Shown in pieces: positions 6,790-14,667 of a stretch of DNA of 19,414 nucleotides. A program made the translations under genes and the position numbers. Source of the stretch: UBA7185 sp964606855 (lineage in GTDB: Bacteria > Bacillota > Peptococcia > Peptococcales > Peptococcaceae); assembly GCA_964606855.1 (NCBI GenBank), contig CAZSHM010000035.1:1-19414 (forward strand), written 5' to 3'. Positions within the stretch are counted from its first letter, which is position 1. Every line of letters starts with the position of its first letter. A model generated the notes under the pieces. That model did no database searches. It was not told the DNA's origin and saw only the letters and a list, made by a program, of their open reading frames with translations.

Positions 6790-7491
6790 TCAGAGATCGG
6801 CAATCCGCGCGGGGGCGAAGGCCAGATGATCGGCGCTGACCAGCCGGAACTCGATGCCCCAGCGCCGCCCCTCCATGGCGTATCGGCAGGCCGAACCGTG
6901 CAGATGTCCGTAAAAGCAGTGCGTCACGCCGAAGGACGCCATCAGGTCGACAAACGCGCTCCGCTCTTGACGCCGCGAAAAAGGCGGAAAGTGCAGCGCC
7001 ACGATCCGGCGCGCCGACGGAGGGGCGCTCTCCAGGGAGAGCCGCAGTCGGATCAGTTCCCGCCGGAAGATCTTCTCGTCGTGCGCATCGGAGACTCCAT
7101 CCTCGGGGCAGAGCCAGCCCCGCGTGCCGCAGAGCGCCGTACCGCCCAGAAGCAGGCTGTTATTCTGCAGCACCGTCATGCCGGGGGGCAGGGCGCGCTG
7201 CAGCTTTTGCAGACTGTCCCACCAGAAGTCGTGGTTCCCCCGGAGCAGCACCTTGCGCCCCGGGAGCGACGCCAGAAACGCGAGGTCCGGCGCCGCCTCC
7301 TCCAGGGTCATGGCCCAGGAGATGTCCCCCGCCAAGACCACCGCGTCCTCCTCCCGCACGAGCCGCCGCCAGTTCTCCGCGAGCCGCGCCGTGTGATCCT
7401 TCCACTCCTCGCCGAAGATCTCCATCGGCTTCGTGACCCGGCCCGCCCCGTCGAGCGAGAGATGCGCATCCCCCAGAGCAAAAAGCCTCAC
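6790..7491 (-). CDS. calcineurin-like metallophosphoesterase
   Basis: A 233-residue single-domain protein with the full set of metallophosphoesterase motifs in order: GDAH (residues 7-10), GDIS (55-58), GNHD (85-88), the His of ALHFPPF (167) and GHLHG (195-199). These residues hold the two metal ions at the active site. There is no signal peptide, so it should be cytoplasmic. The physiological substrate is unknown; relatives of this size are annotated only as phosphohydrolases. Translation starts at a GTG (7491), since the first motif begins only seven residues later. GAAGGAG lies very close to that start, a tight spacing. It lies 48 bp downstream of the RNase G gene and 87 bp upstream of ridA, within the minus-strand run. 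Confidence 0.9.
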   Translation of the reverse strand: MRLFALGDAHLSLDGAGRVTKPMEIFGEEWKDHTARLAENWRRLVREEDAVVLAGDISWAMTLEEAAPDLAFLASLPGRKVLLRGNHDFWWDSLQKLQRALPPGMTVLQNNSLLLGGTALCGTRGWLCPEDGVSDAHDEKIFRRELIRLRLSLESAPPSARRIVALHFPPFSRRQERSAFVDLMASFGVTHCFYGHLHGSACRYAMEGRRWGIEFRLVSADHLAFAPARIADL

Positions 7492-7539
7492 GTCTCCTTC
7501 ACCGCCTTCCCCTCCCGCGCACGCGCCGCCGCGCGTGGA

Positions 7540-8769
7540 TCAGCCCGGATCCCCGCGCGGCACATATCCCTTGCCGCCGCAGCGCGGGCAGGGCTCCTCC
7601 AGCAGTTCCTCCAGCGGCGCGTGCTGCCGCTCCCGCGTGAGCTCCATCAGTCCCAGCTGCGTCCAGCCCAGCACCGACGTCCGCACCGGATCCCCGGCCA
7701 CAGCCTCCCGCAGCGCCTCCAGCACAGCCGCTCTGTCCTCCGGCAGCTCCATGTTGATAAAGTCAATCAGAATCATCCCGGACAGATTCCGCAGCCGCAG
7801 CTGCCAGGCGATCTCCCGCACCGCCTCCAGATTGATCCGGCGCACGGTCTCGGCAAAGTCTCTCCGGCCGGTGTAGCGGCCCGTGTTGACGTCGATCACG
7901 CGGAGCGCCTCGGTGCGGTCAAAGACGAGTTCACCGCCGCTCGGAAGGCGCACCCTGCGGCTGTGCACCCCGCGCAGCGCGCCGCCGAGCCCGAATCGCT
8001 CCGCGAGATCCTCCTCCCGGAGGCGAAGTTTGTAGGCCAGCGCGCGCGGAAAGAGCTGATGCCGCAGCTGCTCCCAGAGGGCCGCGTCATCCACATAGAT
8101 GCCCTCCAGCCGCTCCTGGCTGCCGTACGTGCGGACGACCTCCAGCGCCAGCGACGCATCCGCCCGGATCAGGCCCGGCTTCGACGTCGCCGCGATGCGC
8201 GCCGAGAGCTCCTCCCAGCACTGCGCCAGCCACCGGAACTCCGCCTCCAGCTCGGGCCGCGCGGCCGTCTCCGCGGCGGTGCGCACGATGAGGCCGAAGT
8301 TCGCGCCCTCCAGGAGCGGCTCGCACCACGCGGCCAGCTGTCGGCGCCGCTCGCCGCTGATCTTTTTGGACACGGCCACATGCGGCGCGCCCGACAGCAG
8401 AACCAGCATGCGCCCCTGCAGGGAGAGCTCCGTGGTCACCTTGGGGCCCTTCGGCTGCGCCGCCTCCCGCGTCACCTGAACCACGACCGACTGCCCGGCT
8501 TTCAGAACGTCGGAGATGTTCAGCCCTCCGCGCCGCAGATCCGCGTCCAGCGCCAAGTCCTCGAGCGCCAGATATGCGTTGCGCGCGCGCCCGATATCCA
8601 CAAAGGCCGCCTGCATGCCCGGCAGCACCTTCTCGACGACGCCGCGGTAGATGTCGCCGCAGAGGATGTCCGCGTCGCCGCGCCGCAGAAAATATTCCGC
8701 AAGCCGCCCGTCCTCCAGCACCGCGGCCGAGAGGGCCGGACCGCTCCGCTGTATCACGATCTGCTGCAC
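7540..8769 (-). CDS. rng: ribonuclease G (RNase E/G family), short form
   Basis: A 409-residue endoribonuclease of the RNase E/G family, which cleaves single-stranded RNA in rRNA maturation and mRNA decay. The N-terminal S1-type RNA-binding region includes GDIYRGVVEKVLPGMQAAFV (residues 38-57). The DNase I-like catalytic region carries IDVNTG with Asp293 and LIDFINME with Asp336, matching the two metal-binding aspartates of RNase E. The zinc-link motif CPRCGGKG has Cys394 and Cys397. The protein ends about ten residues after it, so the C-terminal small domain of proteobacterial RNase G (about 70-80 residues) is absent. The start is a GTG at 8769, preceded by GGAGGAAGG. It lies 42 bp downstream of the methyltransferase gene in the same run. 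Confidence 0.95.
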   Translation of the reverse strand: MQQIVIQRSGPALSAAVLEDGRLAEYFLRRGDADILCGDIYRGVVEKVLPGMQAAFVDIGRARNAYLALEDLALDADLRRGGLNISDVLKAGQSVVVQVTREAAQPKGPKVTTELSLQGRMLVLLSGAPHVAVSKKISGERRRQLAAWCEPLLEGANFGLIVRTAAETAARPELEAEFRWLAQCWEELSARIAATSKPGLIRADASLALEVVRTYGSQERLEGIYVDDAALWEQLRHQLFPRALAYKLRLREEDLAERFGLGGALRGVHSRRVRLPSGGELVFDRTEALRVIDVNTGRYTGRRDFAETVRRINLEAVREIAWQLRLRNLSGMILIDFINMELPEDRAAVLEALREAVAGDPVRTSVLGWTQLGLMELTRERQHAPLEELLEEPCPRCGGKGYVPRGDPG

Positions 8770-8811
8770 CGTCCGCGCCCCTTCCTCCGCCGCACGCCGC
8801 GCCCGCGCGGC

Positions 8812-9612
8812 CTACCGCGGCTTCGTCCCCCAGTAAACGGTCGCCGCCCCGAACCCCACGCCCTTGTAAGCGCTCTCCAGAAGCCCCGCGTCGGCAAACA
8901 TCTGCCGGATGGCGTCCTGCGGCGGCAGGGTCTTCAGCGATTCCGCGAGCCAGGTGTAGGCGGGATACCGGTCGCCGATCTTCTTGTTCTTGTCCACCTT
9001 GTGCCCGAAAACCGGCACCAGCTTGTAGTAGTAGATGTCAAAAAACCAGCGGAAGAGAAAGAAGCGCGGCACCGAGACATCGATACAGACCACGCGGCCG
9101 CCCGGCGCGGTCACGCGGACCATCTCCGCGATCATCCCGGGGATGTCCGCCACGTTGCGCAGCGCAAACCCGCTGGTCACCGCCTGGAAGGACGCGTCGG
9201 CAAACGGCATCGCCAGGGCGTCCCCCTCCACGAACGTCACGTTGCGGTAGCCGAGCCGCCGCAGTTTCTCCCTTGCGACATCCAGCATCCCGGGCGTGAA
9301 ATCCAGTCCGACCGCCTCGCCCGCCGGGCCGACCAGCTCCCGCGCCTGAAAGGTCATCTCGCCGGTGCCGCAGCAGACATCCAGCGCACGATCCCCCGCC
9401 TGCAGCCGCGTCCTGCGCATCACCAGGCGCTGCCAGCCGCGCAGCATGCCCCAGGTCATCCGGTTGTTCATGGCGTCGTAGGCATCGGCGATCTCCGTAA
9501 AGACCTCGCGCACATAGCGCGCCTTCTCCGCCCCGCTCGCCGACGCCTCCGCGCGCGCGCCGCTCTGCCGCTCCGCCGCCCGGACGGAGGCCCTTCTCCC
9601 TGTGTGTTTCAT
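8812..9612 (-). CDS. menG: demethylmenaquinone methyltransferase (UbiE/MenG family)
   Basis: The 266-residue SAM-dependent methyltransferase should carry out the last step of menaquinone synthesis, C-methylation of demethylmenaquinone. The UbiE/MenG signature YDAMNNRMTWG is at residues 45-55. The SAM-binding LDVCCGTG follows at 77-84, with GLDFTPGML at 102-110, EGDALAMPF at 129-137 and SGFALRNV at 147-154. About 28 extra N-terminal residues rich in Ala, Arg and Ser precede the family core. The ATG at 9612 is still favoured because GAGGGGAGAG sits just before it. The 35-bp spacing from the M3 peptidase gene and the nearby mqo gene support a respiratory quinone role. A generic class I methyltransferase is less likely given the signature. 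Confidence 0.9.
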   Translation of the reverse strand: MKHTGRRASVRAAERQSGARAEASASGAEKARYVREVFTEIADAYDAMNNRMTWGMLRGWQRLVMRRTRLQAGDRALDVCCGTGEMTFQARELVGPAGEAVGLDFTPGMLDVAREKLRRLGYRNVTFVEGDALAMPFADASFQAVTSGFALRNVADIPGMIAEMVRVTAPGGRVVCIDVSVPRFFLFRWFFDIYYYKLVPVFGHKVDKNKKIGDRYPAYTWLAESLKTLPPQDAIRQMFADAGLLESAYKGVGFGAATVYWGTKPR

Positions 9613-9646
9613 GCGTCTCTCCCCTCACAATGCGCCTCGCGCCACT

Positions 9647-11539
9647 CTAAGCCGCCGTCAGGAGCGCGCGCGGCAGAAAGCCCGGCGCCGCAGACGCCGG
9701 CACCGCGGCGCCCTCCGGTGTCTCCGCCGTCCGCCGCTCCCCCGGATCCGGCTCCGCTTCCGGCGCCGCGCCGATCGCCTGCGCGATCTGCCGCAGCGTC
9801 TGCGGCGCAAAGACGTCGCGCAGTCCGCAGCGCGCCATCGCCCGCTGATAGGGCACGGCGCCGTCCGTGGCGGAGATGCGCATGTACGCCTGCGTGGCCC
9901 CCGGAAGATCCTCTGTCCCGCGGCTGTAGAGATCGAGCGCCGAGAGCGCCGAGACCGCGTAGCTGATGTAGTAGCAGGGCGACTGGAAGTTGTGCGGCAC
10001 AAAGGCCCAGTCGTAGACTTCCTCGAGGCCGGCCGGCACCGCGTAGCCGTAGTCCCGCGCGATCCCGGCGTACGCCTGGTTGATCTCCCGCAGCGTCAGC
10101 GACGGGTGTTCATAGACATAGGTCTGCAGTTCATCCTGGCAGCATCCCTGGATGACCGCGTACAGGAGATTGTAGAGGGTCTGCCGGCGGAAGGCCGCGC
10201 CGCCGTCCTCGAACAGATCCCCCGCGTAAAGGCTGAACAGCGCCTCCAGCCCCTGCGACTGCACCTCGGCCACATCGAGATTGGCGGTGCTCAAAAGCGA
10301 CGGCCCCTGCGTGTGGAAGATCGCCGCGAAGTGCCCGAACTCGTGCACCAGGGAACTGTAGTCCGCGGCGGTGCCGGTCGGCTTGATAAAGACCAGGGCG
10401 CTGCCGTAGCTGGGCAGCCCCGCCGTATAGCTGATGTCCATCTTCTCCGCGCCGTCCTCGAAATCGCAGAGATGGAACGCGCGCATGAACCGGAACGTCG
10501 CGCCCAGCTCCGGATCGATCTGATCTAGGTACGGCTCCACCGCCCGCAGGATCGTCTCCCCGTCCTGCCCGTCCAGCTTCCTGAGCGCCGCGTCGTCCGC
10601 ATCCGCGGCGGCCGCGCTGATCCGCTGCCAGATCGGCACAATCCAGTCCTTGACCGCCCGGTGCAGCGCCTTGGCGTCCTCGGGCGTATAGTCCCGCCCA
10701 TAGACCGCGTACTGGTACTCTGCGAAGTTGTCGTAGCCCATCTCCCGCGCTTCCCGGGTGCGCAGCTGCACCAGCTGCAGGAAGATTTCGCCGGCGCGGG
10801 CGTTGTACTCGCGCACCAGCGCGTAGCGCAGCGACTCGCGCGCCAGAGGATCCTCCGGCGGATGTGCCGCGAACGCCTCCGCCGTCCAGAGGCGGCCGTC
10901 CGCCTCCACGGAGAAGTCGCCGCTGTACAGGGTGTTGTAGGCCTGAATCAGCCGCTGCTCTTCCGCAAAGCGTGCCAGATCCTCCTCGCTGCTCGGCGCG
11001 TACTCCAGGAGCGCTGCGGCGTTCTCCTCTCCGAGGAGCTCTGTCAGCGCGGGCGCGTAACCGGAGTGCAGCACCTCGGAAAACACCGTGTAGGCCTCGT
11101 CCGCGAGCGTCACCTGCAGCCCCTGCAGGGTCTGCACCGCCTGCAGCGCCCGGTCATCGCGCACATCGCGGTAGTACGCCCGCTCCGCCAGAGCCTCCTG
11201 CGTGGTCAGTCGGTCATATTCCTCCAGCAGCGTCCGCGCGAGGGATTCCACCCGCGCCTGCGCGCCCTCTGTCCGGCTCGCCGCGCGCAGCGCGTCCAGC
11301 GCCCGGTCAAACGCCGATCGGTCGAACCCCTGGCAGATCAGATCCGCCTCCGTCAGCGGCTGGTGCACGCGGTAGACATACCAGCTGCCGGAGTCCTCCG
11401 CCGCCAGCGCCGCGCCCGGCGCCAGCTGCAGGACAAAGGCCAGCAGCAGCACCGCGGCCAGGATGCGCAGCGCCCCGCGCCCCGCCGCGCCGCCGGAGAG
11501 GCCGCGCGTCCCCGCGAAACGATTTTCCGTCCTCCGCAA
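9647..11539 (-). CDS. secreted M3-family zinc metallopeptidase (oligoendopeptidase F-like)
   Basis: A 630-residue protein with an N-terminal hydrophobic segment (about 24-40) ending in an Ala-rich site near ALAA-E (44-48), which looks like a signal peptide; there is no lipobox. The zinc motif HEFGH is at 399-403, and a downstream EVQSQGLE provides Glu425 as the third ligand, as in M3 (thimet oligopeptidase/PepF-like) enzymes. The C-terminal 40 residues are Pro/Ala/Glu-rich and probably disordered. Such enzymes trim short peptides. Export is less usual than the cytoplasmic PepF type and suggests extracytoplasmic peptide degradation. I read a TTG start at 11539, with GGGGAGGGAG just upstream. 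It lies only 21 bp after mqo and 34 bp before menG, so it is co-transcribed with the respiratory genes, although no functional link is obvious. Confidence 0.9.
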   Translation of the reverse strand: MRRTENRFAGTRGLSGGAAGRGALRILAAVLLLAFVLQLAPGAALAAEDSGSWYVYRVHQPLTEADLICQGFDRSAFDRALDALRAASRTEGAQARVESLARTLLEEYDRLTTQEALAERAYYRDVRDDRALQAVQTLQGLQVTLADEAYTVFSEVLHSGYAPALTELLGEENAAALLEYAPSSEEDLARFAEEQRLIQAYNTLYSGDFSVEADGRLWTAEAFAAHPPEDPLARESLRYALVREYNARAGEIFLQLVQLRTREAREMGYDNFAEYQYAVYGRDYTPEDAKALHRAVKDWIVPIWQRISAAAADADDAALRKLDGQDGETILRAVEPYLDQIDPELGATFRFMRAFHLCDFEDGAEKMDISYTAGLPSYGSALVFIKPTGTAADYSSLVHEFGHFAAIFHTQGPSLLSTANLDVAEVQSQGLEALFSLYAGDLFEDGGAAFRRQTLYNLLYAVIQGCCQDELQTYVYEHPSLTLREINQAYAGIARDYGYAVPAGLEEVYDWAFVPHNFQSPCYYISYAVSALSALDLYSRGTEDLPGATQAYMRISATDGAVPYQRAMARCGLRDVFAPQTLRQIAQAIGAAPEAEPDPGERRTAETPEGAAVPASAAPGFLPRALLTAA

Positions 11540-11560
11540 TCTGCTCCCTCCCCGCCGTAC

Positions 11561-13042
11561 TCACCGCAGCCGCAGCGTCTTGTCCGTCTCCTCCCGCACG
11601 GCGCGGAAGAGCGCGGGATCCTCCGCCAGCTTTCTGCCGAAGGAGGGGATCATCTCCCGGATCTTCGCCTGCCATCCGGCAAATTCCTGCGGGAAGCAGC
11701 GCTCCAGCACATCCAGCATGGCGTCCACCGCCACCGACGCGCCGGGGGAAGCGCCCAAGAGCGCCGCCACAGAACCGTCCGCGGCATGCACCACCTCGGT
11801 CCCGAACTGCAGCGTGCCCTTTCCGCCCGCCGCCGTTTCCCGGATGACCTGCACGCGCTGGCCGGCCACCAGGAGATCCCAGTCCTCCGGCCGGGCGGTG
11901 GGCACAAACTCCCGCAGCGCCTTCATCCGCTGCTTGTCTGTCAGCAGGAGCTGCCCGATCAGATAGCGCACCAGCGGGAACTCCTTCACGGCGGCGCAGA
12001 GCATGTTGGAGAGGTTGTGCGGCCGCAGGGAGCGCGGCAGATCGAGGATGGAGCCGGATTTCAGGAACTTGGGCGAGAAGCCGGCGAAGGGGCCGAAGAG
12101 GAGCGATTCCTGCGCGCCGATCCAGCGCGTGTCCAGATGCGGCACCGACATGGGCGGCGCGCCCACCTTGGCCTTGCTGTACACCTTGGCGTGGTGCTTC
12201 TCCACCACCTCCGGGTTCTTGCACACCATAAAGAGTCCGCTGATGGGGAAACCCCCGATGCCCTTCCCCTCGGAGATGCCGGATTTCTGCAGCAGAGGCA
12301 GGCTCCCGCCGCCCGCGCCGATAAAGACGAAGCGCGCCAGATGCCGCTCCGTGCGGTATCCCCTGCCGCTCCGCGCGCGCACCTTCACCTCCCAGAGGCC
12401 GTCGCTGGTGCGCGCCAAATCCCGCACGGCGCAGTTGTAGCGCACCTCCGCCCCGCGCTGCTCCAGATTCTCCATCAGCAGGCGCGTCAGCGCGCCGAAG
12501 TTGACGTCCGTGCCGCTCTCGATGCGCGTCGCCGCCAGCGTCTCCTTGCCGCGCCCCTCCAGGACCAGCGGCATCCAGCGGGCAAGCGTCCCGCGGTCCT
12601 CGCTGTACTCCATCCCCTCAAACAGGGGATGGGCCGCGAGCGCCTCGTAGCGCTTGCGCAGAAAGGCCGCGTCCTTCTTGCCCGAGACCAGGCTCATGTG
12701 CGGGATCGGGCGGATAAAATCTCTCGGATCCGTCAGCTGCCGTGTCCGCACCAGATAAGACCAGAACTGACGCGAGATCTGGAACTGCTCGTTGATGCGC
12801 ACCGCCTTGGAGATGTCCATAGAGCCGTCCGAGCGCTCCACGGTATAGTTCAGCTCGCACAGCGCGCTGTGCCCGGTGCCGGCGTTGTTCCACTCGTTCG
12901 AGCTCTCCTGGCCCGGGCCGTCCAGCTTTTCAAACACGGTGACGCGCCAGTCCGGCGCCAGTTCCCGGAGCAGTGTGCCCAGTGTGGCGCTCATGATGCC
13001 CGCGCCGATCAGTATGACATCTGTTTTCTTTGCCTTCGCCAT
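11561..13042 (-). CDS. mqo: malate:quinone oxidoreductase
   Basis: The 493-residue length is typical of Mqo. This FAD-dependent, membrane-associated enzyme oxidises L-malate to oxaloacetate and passes the electrons to quinone. The N-terminal dinucleotide fold shows DVILIGAGIMSATLG (8-22) and the acidic residue of VFEKLD (36-41). The family hallmark NNAGTGHSALCELNYT follows at 52-67. Further Mqo stretches are VNFGALTRLL, FVFIGAGGGSLPLLQKSGI, FPISGLFMVC and GASPGASVAVDAMLDVL. The ATG at 13042 has GGAAGGA upstream and follows the fumarase beta stop by 2 bp, so the two are translationally linked. The menaquinone methyltransferase two genes downstream fits the quinone acceptor. L-2-hydroxyglutarate oxidase-like relatives share the fold, but the Mqo-specific stretches argue against that. 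Confidence 0.95.
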   Translation of the reverse strand: MAKAKKTDVILIGAGIMSATLGTLLRELAPDWRVTVFEKLDGPGQESSNEWNNAGTGHSALCELNYTVERSDGSMDISKAVRINEQFQISRQFWSYLVRTRQLTDPRDFIRPIPHMSLVSGKKDAAFLRKRYEALAAHPLFEGMEYSEDRGTLARWMPLVLEGRGKETLAATRIESGTDVNFGALTRLLMENLEQRGAEVRYNCAVRDLARTSDGLWEVKVRARSGRGYRTERHLARFVFIGAGGGSLPLLQKSGISEGKGIGGFPISGLFMVCKNPEVVEKHHAKVYSKAKVGAPPMSVPHLDTRWIGAQESLLFGPFAGFSPKFLKSGSILDLPRSLRPHNLSNMLCAAVKEFPLVRYLIGQLLLTDKQRMKALREFVPTARPEDWDLLVAGQRVQVIRETAAGGKGTLQFGTEVVHAADGSVAALLGASPGASVAVDAMLDVLERCFPQEFAGWQAKIREMIPSFGRKLAEDPALFRAVREETDKTLRLR

Positions 13043-13044
13043 TC

Positions 13045-13647
13045 TTATCCTTCCCTCTGTTCTTTTCCCGGCGCTTCCTCCCCGGGCTCCGCCTGCCGGT
13101 ACCGGGCGACCCCCTGCCGATAGAGATCCTCCCCCGCGCAGTCGATGGCCACCACACAGGGCAGATCCTCCACCTCCAGCCGGCGGACGGCACAGGCCGC
13201 CAGATCCCCGTAGGCCACCACCTCGGCCCGTTTCACCGCCTGGGAGATCAGCACCCCCGCGCCCCCCACGGCGGCCAGATAGACCGCCGTGCAGGCCCGC
13301 ATGGCCTCCACCACCGCCTGACTGCGCGGGCCCTTGCCCAGCATCCCCTTGAGCCCCGTCTGCCGCAGCAGCGCCGGCGTAAAGGGATCCATGCGGCTGC
13401 TGGTGGTCGGCCCGCAGGATCCGATGACCTGCCCGGGCTTTGCCGGCGCGGGGCCCGCGTAGTAGACGACCTGCCCGCGGAGATCCACCGGCAGTTCCTT
13501 CCCGGCCGCCAGAGCCTCCGTCATCCGCTGGTGCGCCTCGTCGCGCGCCGTGTAGAGCACGCCCGAGAGCAGCACCCGATCGCCCGCGCGCAGATCCCGC
13601 ACGGTCTCGTCCGTCAGCGGCGTCCGAATCCGCTTGATCGTTTCCAT
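13045..13647 (-). CDS. class I fumarate hydratase (fumarase/tartrate dehydratase type), beta subunit
   Basis: The 200-residue C-terminal-type subunit of a two-component iron-sulfur hydro-lyase. It contains LSGVLYTARDEAHQRM (27-42), where ARDEAH is a family hallmark, and GSCGPTTSSRMDPF (76-89), which contributes to substrate binding. I chose the ATG at 13647 because GGAGGTGCGGAGG lies upstream and the family N-terminus starts here; the open frame extends 51 codons further but that part overlaps the alpha gene and looks like shadow sequence. With the alpha subunit 55 bp upstream it should interconvert fumarate and (S)-malate. L-tartrate dehydratase is a related alternative, but the adjacent mqo favours malate production. 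Confidence 0.92.
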   Translation of the reverse strand: METIKRIRTPLTDETVRDLRAGDRVLLSGVLYTARDEAHQRMTEALAAGKELPVDLRGQVVYYAGPAPAKPGQVIGSCGPTTSSRMDPFTPALLRQTGLKGMLGKGPRSQAVVEAMRACTAVYLAAVGGAGVLISQAVKRAEVVAYGDLAACAVRRLEVEDLPCVVAIDCAGEDLYRQGVARYRQAEPGEEAPGKEQREG

Positions 13648-13702
13648 CCTCCGCACCTCCGTATTTCTGCCCCGCGCGCCGGCCTCTCCTGTTTCGGCCC
13701 GC

Positions 13703-14548
13703 CTAGAGCACGATCTCCCCGTGCCGCGACGCGTGACAGTTGAGATTGACCGCCACCGGGAGCATGGCGATGTGTGTCGGATACGCCTCGATGTGCACAT
13801 CGAGCGCCGTCACGCGGCCGCCCAGCCCCTGGGGCCCGATGCCCATGCGATTGATCTCCCCCAGCAGCTCCTCCTCCAGCTCCGCGTAGCGCGCGTCGGG
13901 ATTGCGGGATCCGATCTCGCGCGCCAGCGCCTTCTTGGCCAGGATCGGCGCCATCTCCATGGTGCCGCCGACCCCGACGCCCACCACGATGGGCGGGCAG
14001 GGATTCCCCCCCGCGGCGCGCACCGCGTCGAGGATGAAGCGCCGCGCGCCCTCCAGCCCGTCGGCGGGTTTCAGCATTTTCACCGCGCCCATGTTCTCGC
14101 TCCCCGCGCCCTTGGGCAGCAGGAGAATGCGCAGGCGGTCGCCCTCCACCAGCTCCGTGTGGAGCACGGCCGGCGTGTTGTCCCCCGTGTTTTCCCGCGC
14201 AAACAGCGGTTCCGCGACCACGGACTTGCGCAGAAAGCCGTCCGCGTAGCCCTGGCGAACCCCCTCGTTGACGGCCTCCGCCAGACTACCGCCGGCGATA
14301 TGCACCTCCTGCCCCACCTGCACAAACAGCACGGCGACGCCCGTGTCCTGGCAGATCGCCTGCCGGCGCTCGCGCGCCAGCTGACAGTTCTGCAGAATCT
14401 GCTCCAGCATATAGCGGCCGAAGGAGGACTCCTCCCGCGCGTAGCCCTGCCGCAGCGCCTGCTCCACATCCCGCGGCAGATCCCAGCTGACCCGCATACA
14501 GAGTTCCCGCACCGCCGCGGTGATCTCCTGCGCCGTGATCTCTCTCAC
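13703..14548 (-). CDS. class I fumarate hydratase (fumarase/tartrate dehydratase type), alpha subunit
   Basis: The 281-residue alpha subunit is the expected size and carries three Cys positions suited to the oxygen-sensitive [4Fe-4S] cluster: Cys66 in ICQDTG, Cys184 in GNPCPP and Cys271 in NCHASRH. Other family stretches are VVGVGVGGTMEMAPILAKKA and LGGRVTALDVHIE. The frame is open to 14962, but the family N-terminus (REITAQEITAAV) begins at the GTG at 14548, preceded by GGGGAGAGGGGA. A promoter candidate sits about 70 bp upstream. It is the first gene of the minus-strand run that continues through fumarase beta, mqo, the peptidase, menG, rng, the phosphoesterase and ridA. Confidence 0.92.
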   Translation of the reverse strand: MREITAQEITAAVRELCMRVSWDLPRDVEQALRQGYAREESSFGRYMLEQILQNCQLARERRQAICQDTGVAVLFVQVGQEVHIAGGSLAEAVNEGVRQGYADGFLRKSVVAEPLFARENTGDNTPAVLHTELVEGDRLRILLLPKGAGSENMGAVKMLKPADGLEGARRFILDAVRAAGGNPCPPIVVGVGVGGTMEMAPILAKKALAREIGSRNPDARYAELEEELLGEINRMGIGPQGLGGRVTALDVHIEAYPTHIAMLPVAVNLNCHASRHGEIVL

Positions 14549-14620
14549 CTGCGTCCCCTCTCCCCCGAATCTTCCGGATCTGTTTCCTCCGCCTGTCCGC
14601 TCCGCCCGGAGCTTATTCTT

Positions 14621-14649
14621 ATTGTCTGAAAAGCGCGCGGATTTGTCAA
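14621..14649 (-). promoter_or_regulatory. promoter candidate for the fumarase-mqo-menG gene run
   Basis: On the minus strand a perfect TTGACA (14649-14644) is followed, after 17 nt, by GACAAT (14626-14621), a 4-of-6 match to the -10 consensus. Transcription would start near 14613, leaving a leader of about 65 nt before the fumarase alpha GTG. CGCGCG motifs flank the -35 on both sides (around 14634-14638 and 14656-14661), and another lies at 14681-14686. Confidence 0.55.
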
Positions 14650-14667
14650 CCGTTTCGCGCGATTTAT

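Noticed and set aside
6757..9966. 1069-codon plus-strand open frame
   Set aside because: It lies opposite the metallophosphoesterase, RNase G, menG and part of the M3 peptidase gene, all with clear motifs. Its product is Arg/Pro/His-rich and resembles no family, as expected for the antisense of GC-rich genes.
10661..13123. 820-codon plus-strand open frame
   Set aside because: It is antisense to mqo and the M3 peptidase gene; no recognisable domain.
13648..13800. Upstream extension of the fumarase beta frame
   Set aside because: The extra 51 codons overlap the alpha gene, are Arg/Ser-rich and precede a strong ribosome binding site with an ATG at 13647.
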